In this document: positions 46,030 through 63,567 of the stretch, one piece after another
How the letters are laid out: every line of letters begins with the position of its first letter
Position numbering within the stretch: position 1 is the stretch's first letter
Assembly: GCF_021917145.1 (NCBI RefSeq)
Contig: NC_061073.1
Location: forward strand, 17,456,926-17,520,925
DNA from: Hypomesus transpacificus
Lineage: Eukaryota; Chordata; Actinopteri; Osmeriformes; Osmeridae
Reading direction: 5' to 3'
Length of the DNA: 64,000 bases
The notes under the pieces: generated by a model
The model's input: the letters and a program-made list of their open reading frames with translations, nothing else
Told to the model about the DNA's origin: nothing
The model's database searches: none
Program-made: the position numbers and the translations under genes

Positions 46030-46922
46030 ATCAGGCTTCAGTGCTCCCTACACCACCACACTACACCAACATAACAGTGGCATCACAGCAAGGCATGTCT
46101 GCTTCCTTCTGTTTTCAGTTTGTCATCATCTGTACCCTGTCATTGACTTCCTTTGCTTAGAAAAGTAAGTTAATTTACAGTATGTGAGCTCTTTCAGGTC
46201 AAGTTTTTTTTCTTTTCATGATTTGATGTTCTTCCTCCCGTCACATGAAAGTCCTGTCCTGACCTCAACTGACCTCTCTAGCGTTTCCCCCCCAGCCCCC
46301 CCCACAACCTCTCTCCACCCCAAACATCCATCACTCTGACCCCTGACCCGCCTCTTGCCTTCAATCATGTGATCTCTTCTCCTTCTTTTCGCCTCCCATC
46401 CTACCCTCCTCATCTCTTATTCACATGTTCTCCAGGTCAGTCTTGTCCTCTCTGTGTCCCTACACTGTTAGAAAGCAGAAGGTGACAACCTGGAGGCTTC
46501 CCTATTTTCCCCCTCCTTCAATCTGCTCTCCTCACGCCTTTCCTTCTCACCTTGTCTCCTTGTATCCTTGCCTCCTCTTTTCCTCCCCCCAGTGTTTGGA
46601 GATGTGATTGGGCTGCAGTAAAGTGGAGGCATTCTGTGTGCTCTGAGGAGCAGAAACGTCCTTGTCTTATTTTTGGAGAGTCTAATAATACACTTGGCCA
46701 TGGCCTCTCTCTCTCTCTCTATCTCTCTCTCTCCATCCATCCATACAATTCAGCCAATTACTCAGAACACTCATAATGAAAGAGAAGAATTAAAGTGACG
46801 GCTTAAAGTTGAACTAGTAGATTTAGGTATGACTGAAGGTCACAGGTATTGTGAAAACACTCTCATACACACACACACACACACACACACACTCACTCCC
46901 AGCTCCACAGAGAGCAGTATTA

Positions 46923-47550
46923 AGGCCGATATATGCTTCTGCGTTTTTCGAAAAACGGACACATGGGAACGCCCTCGTCTCCGTGGAACGCCCTCTACAA
47001 CCTCTCCGTCAGCCCTCGTAGAGCCTCGGACAGCTTGACATGCACCTCCTTAATTTTGTAACTGTCCGTCGTAGCTACGGAGAGCTACGGAGAGCTACGG
47101 AGACCCCCTTGGCTGTGATTGGTCAGTATTAAGTACCGCTTGCGTCAGGGGTAGGGGCGGGGTTGCCGTGATAGCAGGACGAACAGAATCCTTTGACCGC
47201 CATTGCGTGTAAAGTTTTTACAATTCAAATTTCAGCTAAACGGTACATGTAAATCAGAATCTGAATTAAAATGTGAAGAGAAATGGGCAGTGTAGTTGTT
47301 GAAAATGTGCGTATTTTATTGATGGAACGGCTAATTTGTAAATTTGCTCCGACTTTTCGGTAACCTAGGTAAATAAACACACAACGACGTCTAAACAAAA
47401 AACCGTTGCGCCACCAACTCTTCTGGCGATGAATTGTTTTCAGCACCCACAGCCTACGGAGAACCATAAACGCAGTCTATCCGTCCGTATCCGTGCGTAT
47501 CCGTGCGCCCGCCCATCCGCAAACGGAGACGCAGAAGCATATTTCGGCCT
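46923..47550. mobile_element. PIF/Harbinger-like MITE
   Basis: 628-bp element with inverted ends AGGCCGATATATGCTTCTGC on the left and GCAGAAGCATATTTCGGCCT on the right, flanked on both sides by TTA (46920-46922 and 47551-47553). A 3-bp TTA duplication is typical of PIF/Harbinger. Inside are short repeats (ctacggagag three times; cgtatccgtgcg) and no transposase, so it is non-autonomous. Confidence 0.75.
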
Positions 47551-48928
47551 TTAGGCTGGAGGTGCGAGGGACCCTGGCTCCTCCCTGTTCATTCAGACTG
47601 CTGAATAAGGTTAGGGTTAGTTGCTGAATAGTCAGTAATACATCTGGGAGGGTGGCTGTTATCTCAACAACCACACAGACTCAGAGAACAACAGTGGATC
47701 TCTGCAGAGAACAGTTAGCGAGGCTTCAGCTCACTCTGATTCTTGGTTTTTCTAGTCACTGAAAGGCGATTATGTAGAGGTGCCATCACTCATCTGGGTA
47801 ACCAGCATTCCCCCAAATGTATTTAATTAAAATAAGATTGAAATCACGTTTGTTTACGGTTTAAGTTAATAGAGAGGTTAAAGCCCTGTGTAAACCCCAG
47901 CTGTAAAAGAAGATTCAAGTTCAAGCTCATTAGTACTAAATACTCCCAACTTTGAAGAATAAATATTGAACCCAACTAAAGTCGTTAGAACAAAACCAGT
48001 ATCCATGTGTCTGTCCTTGTTGCTTAATCATTTCCTGCAAACAAATGACATGGTCACACCTTGTCCACTGCAGATTGTAGCAGCCTCTTACAGTAATATG
48101 CTACAGTATATTAATCTATGAAAAACAGCTAACCGTCAATGAGTAGGTACAACATGGCTGTCAGTTTGTCAGGGTTGTCTGTATGTTAGACATGTCAGTC
48201 TGTCTACCTGTATGTAAACCTGTCTGTCATTAGACCTGTCTGTCTGTATGTAAACCTGTCTGTCATTAGACCTGTCTGTCTTTGTTAGACCTGTCTGTCA
48301 CATAGAAGTCAAGTCTATAAAAATGAAAAAGAATTCAGTCTTGATGGTGCAGGATGATTTAAGAATGAAATTACAGTTAGACTAGAGACAATCAGACAAA
48401 ATCTTACTTACTACCAGAGTAGATTCTTTCCCAGAGCTGCCCAGCGTTAACACTTGACCTTGACGCAACTCGCCCACTCAGCATTTGCATGAAGACTTTA
48501 TTTTCAAAGCAGGGAGACCGTTCACCCACCAAAGAGAACTTCTGAAGAGATGTGTCACTGATCGCCTGTCTCTCCCTCCTGTCTCAACACCCTCCTGTCT
48601 CTCCCTCCTCCTCTCAGAGTAGGCCCTCCTCCTGCTGCAGGTCTCTCTCTCTGTGTGCTGTGGTGAGGGTGCAGTGTTCCTGTCTAACCTACATGAGGAA
48701 ATGACAGCTCACCTTGTTTGTAAATAAAGAAACACGCTGCTTGTTTTACTCAGTCACTCTTTGTCACACACACACGAACACACACGTACACACACTCACT
48801 CACTTTCTCGCTCACACATCAATATAATGACAGAGAGTGCAGCACATGGCTGCTGGCAACACATCTGACCACAGAGGTGGCTTGCCTGGAGTTAGATGGG
48901 CTTTGGACAGATCCCAGACCAGCCAGCT

Positions 48929-50140
48929 CCCAGACCAGCCAGAACCCAGACCAGCCAGCTCCCAGACCAGCCATCACCCAGACCAGCCAGCACCCAGACC
49001 AGCCAGCACCCAGACCAGCCATCACCCAGACCAGGCAGCACCCAGACCAGGCAGCACCCAGACCAGCCAGCACCCAGACCAGGCAGCACCCAGACCAGCC
49101 ATCACCCAGACCAGCCATCACCCAGACCAGCCATCACCCAGACCAGCCATCACCCAGACCAGGCAGCACCCAGACCAGCCATCACCCAGACCAGCCAGCA
49201 CCCAGACCAGGCAGCACCCAGACCAGCCATCACCCAGACCAGCCAGCACCCAGACCAGGCAGCACCCAGACCAGCCAGCACCCAGACCAGCCAGCACCCA
49301 GACCAGCCAGCACCCAGACCAGCCATCACCCAGACCAGCCAGCACCCAGACCAGCCATCACCCAGACTAGCCAGCACCCAGACCAGGCAGCACCCAGACC
49401 AGCCAGCACCCAGACCAGCCATCACCCAGACTAGCCAGCACCCAGACCAGCCAGCACCCAGACCAGCCATCACCCAGACTAGCCAGCACCCAGACCAGCC
49501 AGCACCCAGAAAAGGCAGCACCCAGACCAGCCAGCACCCAGACCAGCCATCACCCAGACTAGCCAGCACCCAGACCAGCCAGCACCCAGACCAGCCATCA
49601 CCCAGACCAGCCAGCACCCAGACCAGCCATCACCCAGACTAGCCAGCACCCAGACCAGGCAGCACCCAGACCAGCCAGCACCCAGACCAGCCATCACCCA
49701 GACCAGCCAGCACCCAGACCAGCCAGCACCCAGACCAGCCATCACCCAGACTAGCCAGCACCCAGACCAGCCAGCACCCAGAAAAGGCAGCACCCAGACC
49801 AGCCAGCACCCAGACCAGCCATCACCCAGACTAGCCAGCACCCAGACCAGCCAGCACCCAGACCAGCCAGCACCCAGACCAGCCAGCACCCAGACCAGCC
49901 ATCACCCAGACCAGCCAGCACCCAGACCAGCCAGCACCCAGACCAGCCAGCACCCAGACCAGCCATCACCCAGACCAGCCAGCACCCAGACCAGCCAGCA
50001 CCCAGACCAGCCAGCACCCAGACCAGCCAGCACCCAGACCAGGCAGCACCCAGACCAGCCATCACCCAGACCAGCCAGCACCCAGACCAGCCAGCACCCA
50101 GACCAGCCAGCACCCAGACCAGGCAGCACCCAGACCAGGC
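48929..50140. repeat. 1.2-kb minisatellite of 16-bp units (CAGCACCCAGACCAGC)
   Basis: About 75 copies in tandem. Variant units (catcaccc, ccaggcag, gactagcc, aaaaggcag) recur in blocks, showing higher-order duplication. The 16-bp unit makes all frames open for long stretches with a 16-residue period; these are not genes. Confidence 0.96.
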
Positions 50141-51421
50141 ATGAGCGACTGACTCACTTACCCTCCTTATTCTCCTGTCATTGTCTTTCATGCTGATAAA
50201 ACTTGTTTCATGCAAAGTCAACAGAACGAAACCAGTTCCACTCAGGATTAGTTTAGTATATTATCATCTCACTTGCTGTTTACCAGCCCAGTCTGAAACA
50301 CAGCCCTCTTTAGCAAATAGGCTTAAGATTAGCGATGGGTTATACTATTGTAGTGTAGTGACACATGTGTAATGTCATAATTCATATTATGTATAATCAC
50401 GAGCAACACCATCAGAGGGGCTGTGTTTTTTATTCAGCCTCCTAGGGTTCAGTCCATAATCACAGGATGAAACTGACGCCCGCTTACATAATCATCCACA
50501 ACAGCCTCTCTGCACGTCAAGAAACTGACAAGACGAGGGAAGTGTTCCAAGGTTTGCAAAGGAGGGATCAATTACCAGTATGATTTCTGGAACGTTTCAA
50601 GGATTTTTCATGAAAATGCTACATATAACTGACAAAAGTAGTCTTTTTTCATTAATTGTATTAATTGTCATTACCTTAGTTAAGCAAAGTATTAAATAGA
50701 GGTGTTATAAAGCATTTATCATAAAAACTTCTTTCATGGAGTGTTCATGTATTCTCCTCCAAATATTAAAGGTTTATTCAATTAACTATTACCGTACTAG
50801 TACTATTTCCACCTTTGAACATTCCTGGAATGACAGAGTAGAAGGATAACAGGGAGAAGCAATCGCATTTTGTGTGTTCCCATTATTAAATGAACATGTG
50901 AATAAATAGGTGATTTGGATGCTAAAACAGAGCTATGCATACTGATGAGCTTCAAGTCCGGGGACACCCTGACAGTGGAGGACTGTGCTGGGAGGAATTG
51001 CAGCTTTGTTGTGGCAGGAGAACCTCTCAGCTGGATACGAAACCTGAGCTTAAGTGTGAGAAAGACAGAGATGGTGTTTAGGAACAGCTAGTTGGTGTGA
51101 AAAGGAAACTCTGTAGGACATGAATGAAACTGCTGAGAAAACAAGCAACCATTCTGAGACTGGGAGAGCCCATTACTGAGCAGAAAGACGTCTCTCAGGG
51201 CCCAGGACAGACATGGAGCCCACCCCTGCACACAGCAGTCTGCTGCTGGGATGGGCTTGGGTCGCAGATGGCTGCGGCCACAGAGAGACAGCATGAACTA
51301 GGACTCTTAGACTTTGAGATGTATTATAGAAGTCTAGGCTAGGGCTTGGATTGATGTGTTATGAGAAAACGGAGGATGAGAGCGAGAGAGAAGCAAACAG
51401 ACAGGACAGCTCATGGCTGCC

Positions 51422-51467
51422 ATTAACAGGTCAACCCCCCCGCCCCCCCTCGCCCCCCCCCCCCCTC
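51422..51467. repeat. C-rich runs
   Basis: Runs of C separated by single G or T bases. Confidence 0.85.
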
Positions 51468-51597
51468 TCCTCCAGCTGTTGTGAGGGCCCTGGCCAGCCT
51501 CAGGGCCAGTGTGATTAACGCCCTCGTCAAACCCTACTCAAACCAGATGATGGGGGATGGTGAAAGGCTAACCTCACTACCTACAAAGTACAGAGAC

Positions 51598-51646
51598 ACA
51601 CACACACTGAGATGCGGGCACACACACACACACACACACACACACT
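51598..51646. repeat. (CA)n microsatellite
   Basis: Two CA runs separated by gagatgcggg. Confidence 0.88.
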
Positions 51647-54125
51647 AATGTTTAAGCAAAATCAAAACAAGACAACTTTAGGACATTCCTCCCCAAACAA
51701 TCTCAGTCCACAGCATTCCACTGTGAAAGCAGGGAAACCAAGGCAAAAGAGAAATGCCAGTTTGACCAAACAAAGGAGTCCTCTCCAGTAATCAGCAGTA
51801 GTCCTGTGTGATTAGTAGCCTGAGTGGAACCCAGACTTCCTTCCAAGCCTTCAATCTCTTCTCACGTATTCTCATTTTCAGAGACACACATTTACTAAAA
51901 TAGGCTAGGACCAACACAGGAGTTTGACTCTGATAATAACACATTTAGCGTCTTATCTCAACTCAGCCCACAAGCCTGCCGTTTGAAGCAACCTGAGCTA
52001 AACAATACTCCTGTCTGAAACCGGCATCAAAGCAGTCACACATATTGACATGAGTCAACGACTTGATCCTCAGAGGCCATATAGCTGCTCTTCTCAGATA
52101 TCAAAGTTCTTCCAGTACTCTCAAACACCCGACCAGCATCCCTTTCAGCTAGAGACTTATCTTCTTAGAAAGAGAATATGTGGTGTGTCAAACCAGACTT
52201 CTCCATGTTTCACACACAAAGACAGGACTTCAAAGCGGTAAATCACAACCTAAACCTTTCACTTCTGCCTCAGTGTGGACTTTCCTCAGTGGCACAACCA
52301 CAGAGAGGGGGCAAGCGACATTCATACACCAAGAGCCTTCTCTCTCTCTCTCTGCTATGTTTCTTAGGTTTCTCTGCTTATTGTGTGTACGACATCTGTA
52401 GGGAAATGTCTGAGGACAAGCCTGTGTTATCGCAGGTGTAGGGCCCATGCTCCATAATGTTGCCAATCAAATACTTTCAAACACTTCGGCCCAGTTTCCC
52501 AGATCTGGATGAAGCCTCGTCCAAGACTAAAAACGTTTTCAATGGAGATCTTTATTGAATTTTTCTCCTACTTTAGGAGAGTCAGCTAGTTTGCTTCTCG
52601 GTTTATACTTGTTAAAGTTCATCTGACTTTGCTCACAGAGGTACGTATTGCCAAACAGAGACAGCATCTCTCGTGCCTGTCTGCAGATGTTTGTACCTTT
52701 TGGTTCAGACACCTCTGTTGAAGTCTGTCAAGACAAGGAACCTGAACTAGCTCAGATAGTTCCATCTCTGATTTACACCAACCAATTTAATGTATTCAAT
52801 GGCACAGTAAAAGAACCGTTCAGTTTGGCACAAATCAAATGTGCTTTAAATACAATTAGACTGAAGAAGCATCACAGCTAAGGCTTCTCATTGATGGTGC
52901 ATTAGCAGAAACCTGGTCTGATTTAGCCTGCCACCCACCCACTCTCTCTCTTTCTCCCTCTATTCATCTCTTTGTCTCCTCCTCTCTCTCTTTTCTTTCT
53001 GCTCTGGTATCTCCTCCCTCCCTCCCTCCGTTCTTGAGAACTGAACCCCGGGGCTAGCTTGTATCCCAACGCCAGCCTTCTGGCAAAACACTTTAAACAA
53101 GTGGGCAGGACTGTATAAAGTCCCCTTAATTGAATGAGGCTGAAGGAGGAGGGTTGGTGCTAACACACGGGGAAGTGACAGTCCTGTTGTTCCCCTGCCT
53201 CTCTGCCTGTCCTCTTCTCACCCAGGAAGATGCCACTGCTTTAGAACTGACTGACTCACGCTGGTTTGAATATGAATTATTTTCATACAGTGCAAAGACA
53301 CATTTATAATGAGTTTTTTTCTCTCCATCTGCTGCATTTTAAATTCAGTGTGAGGTCTTTGGATGATTCCTAATCGTAATAATAATATAATTAAAAGTTA
53401 AGGCACAATAACAGGTACAAAAATAACACTAATAACAACATCTAAAACGCCAGTACTTAATAGACCTTTGTGCCTTATGTGAGTTTCTGCTTTTTTCCTT
53501 CACACTACAAGGTTGAAACAAACACAAGGACAAACTGCTTCAGTCCAACTGAAACTCATTCAAATGTTCCTTCAATAAAACCAAGTTTATCTTTAGTAAC
53601 ACAGCGGCTAAACCACTGCGATACATACGCCAACAGCACGCACACAACGTCTCTTTTTAATCAATACGATTTTTAAACCAAGATGAAGGATGTTAGATTT
53701 GGACGGATGCATTAGCCTTTGAAAGCAGTCAAATAATTGGTAACACAAATCAAGACGGATAGCTACTGGTGGAGCCACTGCAGCACTGAACAACTGCCAA
53801 AGTTCCCACACATTCTGGCACGTCCGAGATCTATTCTGGCTTGACAAAGTCCAGACGGGGTTTGTTGATGGCGTAAGGGTGACAGAGATAGAAGTCAAAA
53901 ACATTTCCACTTAAAAGCAGCAGCCTCGACTGTTCAAGAAATATGAAACACGCTTACTCTGCCACATCATGAAACAAAAACTGAGATATTTCGAAAGATG
54001 CCACTTCAAACGATCACAATTACAAGGTAATCTCCAACTGTCCAATCAAACACGCGACAATAACACGTCTGTTTGTGGGTTGTTGTACCATGTTTCCAAG
54101 AAGGACCTAGGAAGCCCAGACAAAG

Positions 54126-54204
54126 CACCCCCCCCCCCTCACACATTCACCCACACAGCCCCCCCCCCCCCCCTCACACATTAACCCACACAGCCCCCCC
54201 CCCT
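54126..54204. repeat. C-run/(CACA) repeat
   Basis: Three copies of a C run followed by ctcacacattmacccacaca. Confidence 0.85.
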
Positions 54205-55647
54205 GGCTCATTAGCGCTTCCCCCCAGCTAAGCCCCCTTGCCTGAAGCTGGCGGGAGAACACCATTACAGGGAAGCAGTTTGCACTTTAACCTTGAGGGC
54301 CAGGGGAGTGCTGGGAAATGCTTTGGGAGATATGGTCCCTCCGGCTCCACCTCTTTCTCCAAGGCTAGAGAGGTCCAGGAGAGGTTCAACTCCTGCCCGT
54401 CTCTCTGAGTTAAACTGATCCAGTAATGGACGTTTCCTAACCCAAAGGTTTCTTTCGCGCTGAGCAGGTGTTCTCAATGCTCTGGTTGTTGGGTGTGTGC
54501 ACGTGGGGCGGTTTCAGGATTGTTTTCCTCTATGCCAAAACACTCAAAGGAAAGAACTAAAAATAATTTTCCCATCAGCCTTTCCCATTACCGTTTCTCT
54601 GCCCCTGCCGTAACAAATTATCTCACTGTTTTTATAATGATTAGGTCTACTGCTGGAGGGACACATTCAGCTCAGTAGTATCAAAGCACTAATGATGTGT
54701 CCGTGTTTTGGCCTACTGACAGCTTCATGAAGACACCAAACACATTTTGGAGAATGAACTTCAGCTTAGTACGAGCTCACGCAGAGACAAAGAAAAGGAC
54801 TGCGGGGATTCTGTGAATACATCTGATGAATCTGATTTGGGGAAACCGGAGGTAATGTTTGTGAATACCAACTTTATAAAAAATCTAAGGAGAAGTACAG
54901 AGAATACCTTCTGGCGATGTATGCAAGTCTCTTCTGTTTAAATAAGATGTCATATAGTAATAAAAACCAAATTAGTCTATGATTTAAAAACATTCTCTTG
55001 GTAGTGACTGAGGGAAACTAACCCCACATTTTTTATTTGGGGAATAGTTATAAAGCTGTCACACACTACCGTGTGTGGTCTGAACCTCTAAGGCCCGGTC
55101 AAAACACTGAAGAATGTCCATCGACGCATATTCTTCCTTGAGAAGATGAAAGACGTTTACTCCTGTCCTCAAAAACTTCTACCAGTTTGAAAGTATCCTA
55201 GATGAATGACAGCATGGAGGTGCTGTGCTGCAGACTGAAAGGCTCTCAAAACTGAGTAGTGGTGTATACAGTTCCCTACAATCTAGCTACAAGCAGCGCT
55301 CTCTGAAAAAGCACAGAATTTAATTTAAGATGTTTCTCACCCCTGCAACACTTTACGTGCAACTTTACCATCAAGAGAGATGTCAAGGAGATGGAGGTGC
55401 TGTGAGAGCATGTCATTTCTCTGTTTACATTCACAGTTCACATGGTCATAAACTAACTAACTAAATAACTAAGTGGCATGTCTAGCTCTCCACTGTGAGA
55501 CGAGGATTGTGTGAAGATTGCATTCCTCCGATTGTTGCATGAACCCATATGACACCAGCATGCATGACACATAATGCTTTGAAGAGGACGAGGAGCTTAG
55601 AAGAGAATGGTCCCAAAATCCACACTGACTGACATACTTTTGAACTT

Positions 55648-55722
55648 GTGTGTGTGAGTGTATCTGTGTGTGTGTGTGTGAGTGAGAGTGTATCTGTGTG
55701 TGTGTGTGTGTGTGTGAGTGTA

Positions 55723-55776
<54 letters not shown>

Positions 55777-55780
55777 TGAG
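55648..55780. repeat. compound (TG)n with TGAGTGTATC units
   Basis: TG runs alternating with gagtgtatctg, ending in a 20-unit TG run. Confidence 0.92.
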
Positions 55781-55894
55781 AGTCAACTCATGAGTCAACT
55801 CATGAATAAAGTGATTCTTCATAGTCCTCAGCAAGGTCAACAGCCCAGCAGGAAGCAGATTAGCCTGGGGGGGGGGGGGGGGGCTGGAGCAACA

Positions 55895-56392
55895 CGCCCC
55901 TCTACTAGCAACACGCCCCTCTACTAGCAACAGGACCCTCTACTAGCAACAGGACCCTCTACTAGCAACAGGACCCTCTACTAGCAACAGGATCCTCTAC
56001 TAGCAACAGGCCCCTCTACTAGCAACAGGCCCCTCTACTAGCAACAGGACCCTCTACTAGCAACAGGCCTCTCTACTAGCAACAGGCCCCTCTACTAGCA
56101 ACAGGACCCTCTACTAGCAACAGGCCCCTCTACTAGCAACAGGATCCTCTACTATCAACAGGACCCTCTACTATCAACAGGACCCTTTACTATCATCAGG
56201 ACCCTCTACTATCAACAGGCCCCTCTACTAGCAACAGGAGTCAGGATCCTCTACTAGCAACAGGAACCTCTTCTAGCAACAGGCCCCTCTACTAGCAACA
56301 AGCCCCTCTTCTAGCAACAGGACCCTCTACTAGCAACAGGCCCCTCTACTAGCAACAGGCCCCTCTACTAGCAACAGGACCCTCTACTGGCT
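55895..56392. repeat. 19-bp minisatellite (CCCTCTACTAGCAACAGGA)
   Basis: About 26 copies of a 19-bp unit with ccc/acc/tcc and tagc/tatc variants. Confidence 0.95.
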
Positions 56393-59300
56393 ACAGGATC
56401 CATACTCTCACTGTCAGCTAATTGTAAGGTGCAGATAAAGTACATAGACCCTGTGGGCACTGTTAAATGCATGCATGTTGCTACACCAGGGTTGGTATAA
56501 GGTAAGGCCATTTGTGTTATTGCCGCATAACTGCTTTGTAATGAGGGGAAGTTATGATAGTAAATGAGGTTGACACTTTACTGAACTAATGTACCCCATG
56601 AAGAAAAAAAGAGAAGAGAGAGATGTGTGAGAGAGTAAAAGAGTGGGATGGTAGTAAGTCTACGACAGAAACTAGGAGAGGAAGAAAAAGAGCGAAAGAT
56701 CATGAGGGGAAGAGAAAGGGAGAGAGAAAGGGAGACTATTTTTCTGAGGTGAATGAATAACACACTTGACTGGCCTTTAGTCGGAAAGAGGCCTTTGTGT
56801 GTAGGCAGTCGTGGTCGTGGTAACAAGAAACATTCCTCTGTCAGGAACTGGAGCTCTTTAACCTTTTGATCCTCTTTTTCAGTAATGTAGTTTTGACCAT
56901 TCACGTTAAGGACTTTTAACAGAACACAGTGGGCTACTACGTAATATGACGTAACTCAGCCTATGGTAGAGTCAAATGGAAAAAGTAGGCTATGTAGCTG
57001 CTTTGTGTTATTTTGTTCTCTAGCCAGGGGGCTAAGAGACAGAGAGCGAGACAGCAAGAGAGAGAGGGAGGGAGACAGCAAGAGAGAGAGACAGAGAGCG
57101 AGACAGCAAGAGAGAGAGGGAGGGAGGGAGAATTCAGACCTTTTAATTTTCACTGTGGTAGTACACTACTGAGGTAGATGCGGCCAGAATAACACGTGAA
57201 TAGCAGGGATGAAACTATGGACATCAACAGGTGGATTTGACTGTTAATCCAATCGTGTTGATCGCATAGAGTAAAATTAATATTTTACAGTAGGCTATGT
57301 AATGTTTTAAAATTATTTTACGCACATGTATCTCATGTTTCCCCTGTCTCATGCAATACTAGAAACTAGAAAAGCAAAACAACTAGTAATCAATAGTCTA
57401 AAGGTTGTCTGCCTCAATTTAAGTGTTTACAGACCGTAAAATTAAGTCTGTAAACACTTTTGTATTGCGCCTCCTCCCCCACACCCATGTGTCAAAACAG
57501 CAGGGGTCTCGCCAACAGCGCCAAATGCTAACGGCAAAGATTAATGGGCCCGTTCGGAAAGACAGAAACTATACGTATTCGGTGACACCACGACATTTGG
57601 TTTGGAATCAATAAGAGAGAGCGGTACACTATTACTCAAAATGCTGTTTGAAACTTTGATAATCTCAGGTTACACCGTAGTCGCTGTCGTAGTCACATGG
57701 TCTTTTTTGCCTGCGTACACCGCAAAGACGTGAGATTCGGGTGAAATAAAATAAACGAAATAATAGTTTATTTCGATATAAGGTAAATGGAAAGCAAATT
57801 CATGCAGTGGGCGCATTGTAATAGAAAGGAAGTTCAACACGCTACTATGAATAAGTTTAACTAGGCTGATACATTTCTACTTAGCTGTCTTCATCACCGG
57901 ATCGCTGACGGTAACTGTAAATCTATCAGAACGTGACCGGTTCGAGTTTCAGATCCAATTCTTAGGTAGTAAAGACATACGTTTACCTTGTAGGCTACGC
58001 GACTACCGTAAATCCATGCAGCAACTTGTCCACTTTTCCCTGTGAACCGTCGTTCTGTACTTGTAGGAAGGACTAAACTGGTACACTGTGACGTGAGGGC
58101 TCTAGATCGGGCAATAGGAATAAAATCTCGGGAGGATGGATGGAAGCGACTGTTTTCCTGAGGAATGCATGGACTTCAATACTTTTTAAGGGGGCTGGGC
58201 TTTAGCAGAGAGCCCATGTTTCAAATTTTCCACAATTAACTTGTTTCGCAGTAGTACTGTATCATATTACTTAAGCTAGCCTACTACTTAAAAAGCAAGC
58301 ATAGTTTTAAAAGTGTACCAAGAAAAAAACGTAATTTATCATTCATCATTCTTTGATTTGGTTGTGCTTACATGTCAATGTTTTAAAATTTAGCAAAAAA
58401 TAAATAAACTTGATGGAATACCCTATGATTGTAGGCATTCTTCTCATGTTGTTATGGAAGCACAGGCCTACTATTAAAAATGACTCAAAACTTATTGTTT
58501 TATTTCCTTTGTATATAAAAGATAGCCTACATATAAACGCATTAGAGTAATTCTATAAGACAAAATAAGCCACTCCAGTCATAATAACATCATCATTAAA
58601 ACTGAGCCTGTAATTAAAATCAGTAGTCAATTATAAGCCTAATAGATTTCTCAGGCACTATTCAACTTTACCAGAAGGCTTAATTAGCAGACTAACAGGT
58701 TTTGTTGTACTTCCCTCAACCAGCCTGTACTCCCCCCCCCCCAGGCCTTGTAAGAAAAGCCACAAACGTGAGATCGTTTAAATCAGTTTTCCTTGCTTAC
58801 AGCACGACCATCAGAGGTTGTCAATCAATGTCTGTGTATGTTTTGTGTGTGTTGCTCTGGCACACAGGCTGGGGGGGGATAGAGACCTTGTGTGCTGAGT
58901 GTGCAGCCTGGTACACAGCCCCCCCAGGGAACACAACACCTTAGGCCACCAAGACCAACGCCTGGAACGCCAGGCATCTAGTGCCACATTTCCTTCCAGT
59001 TGTGTGGGTCGTCACCACGGTATAAACACTGCAGCAGGTTGGAACATGACACGCTGGAGCCCTGCGAGGGAGACAAGGCCTCTCAGAGGCAGGCAGGGTT
59101 GGGGCAGACGTCTTGTTTTTGAGAGGAAACAGGAGAAGACAGTGTTATGGTCGGCACTCTTAGATATTATTAATAGTCTGTGAGCGGTCACTGAAGCCAC
59201 AGCAGAACACATGACAGACAGGAATGATGTTTTCCATCTGAAATGACTTCATCTCAGCAGAAAGACATAGAGGAAGCCACATATCTAAGCTTGAGAGGAG

Positions 59301-59601
59301 ATCTGCACTTGGAGTGATTATAAACAACTTGAAACCAGTTAGACACGCACAATCTTTACAAACATATTACAATTTCAGACAAGTCACATATAGTATTCTG
59401 ATGGTTAATTACACATTTTGAAATAACATACGTCTGAATGCTACAAGCCTTCGTGCATAGAGCTACACATTTTGGGCCAATTGTCAACAGTCACAATCCA
59501 GTAGTGGTTGTTATAAGGCTCTGATAGGAGAGCAGACAGAGTCCACACTCCAGCAGAGACCCAAGAGCTTTCATATTCTTGCAATCAGCAGCAGCAGTTT
59601 T

Positions 59602-59607
59602 TTTATT
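59602..59607 (-). terminator. candidate polyadenylation signal of ferry3
   Basis: AATAAA on the minus strand about 540 nt beyond the ferry3 stop codon, within a short T-run. Reasonable distance, not proven. Confidence 0.35.
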
Positions 59608-60144
59608 TGGGTCTGTGTCACTGGAACCATCTCCCTCTGCTGGCCCACAGATGTAAGGGCAACTCACCTACAACACGCCACACTAAGATTCACTGCAATG
59701 CAGTACAGAAGCACACCTGCATACTGCCAGTCTCAGCAGTGACCATCCTTTTAGGAGGTAAGAGTCCAGACGGCACCTGGGTGATTCTTCGTTTGCATTC
59801 CTCCTGTGGTTTTACTGTGCCTGTCATCTCCTGCGGCAGTGAGATTGGTTCTCTACTCCCAAACTTCGATCACAAACTCAAAAGATGTTAAAATTTTCAG
59901 CAACTCATTTATCGAAAAACCCCAAGATGAACCCCAGATTTGCAGCTGATTTGCTCCATAACTTCTTCAAACTTTTGATAATCTGAAAGTCAATTGAGTT
60001 TGTGTCAAGTTACTTTCAGCATGGACTCAATACACTTCCATACAGTAGTTGGTTTCAGTTTGGGATGGTGGATGTGTTAGCTGTGACAGAGAAAATCTGG
60101 AATGTTCCGGTCGGGTCCAGAGGCTGTGGTACTGGACGCTGGCA

Positions 60145-63567
<3,423 letters not shown>

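Noticed and set aside
48837-50221. Long open frames on both strands (up to about 250 codons)
   Set aside because: They arise from a 16-bp tandem repeat. All frames show the same 16-residue period and no start or domain context.
54265-54477. 70-codon minus-strand frame (RNLWVRKRPLLDQFNSERR..) as a gene
   Set aside because: Contiguous and fairly protein-like, but no recognised family, no partner exons and no clear acceptor.
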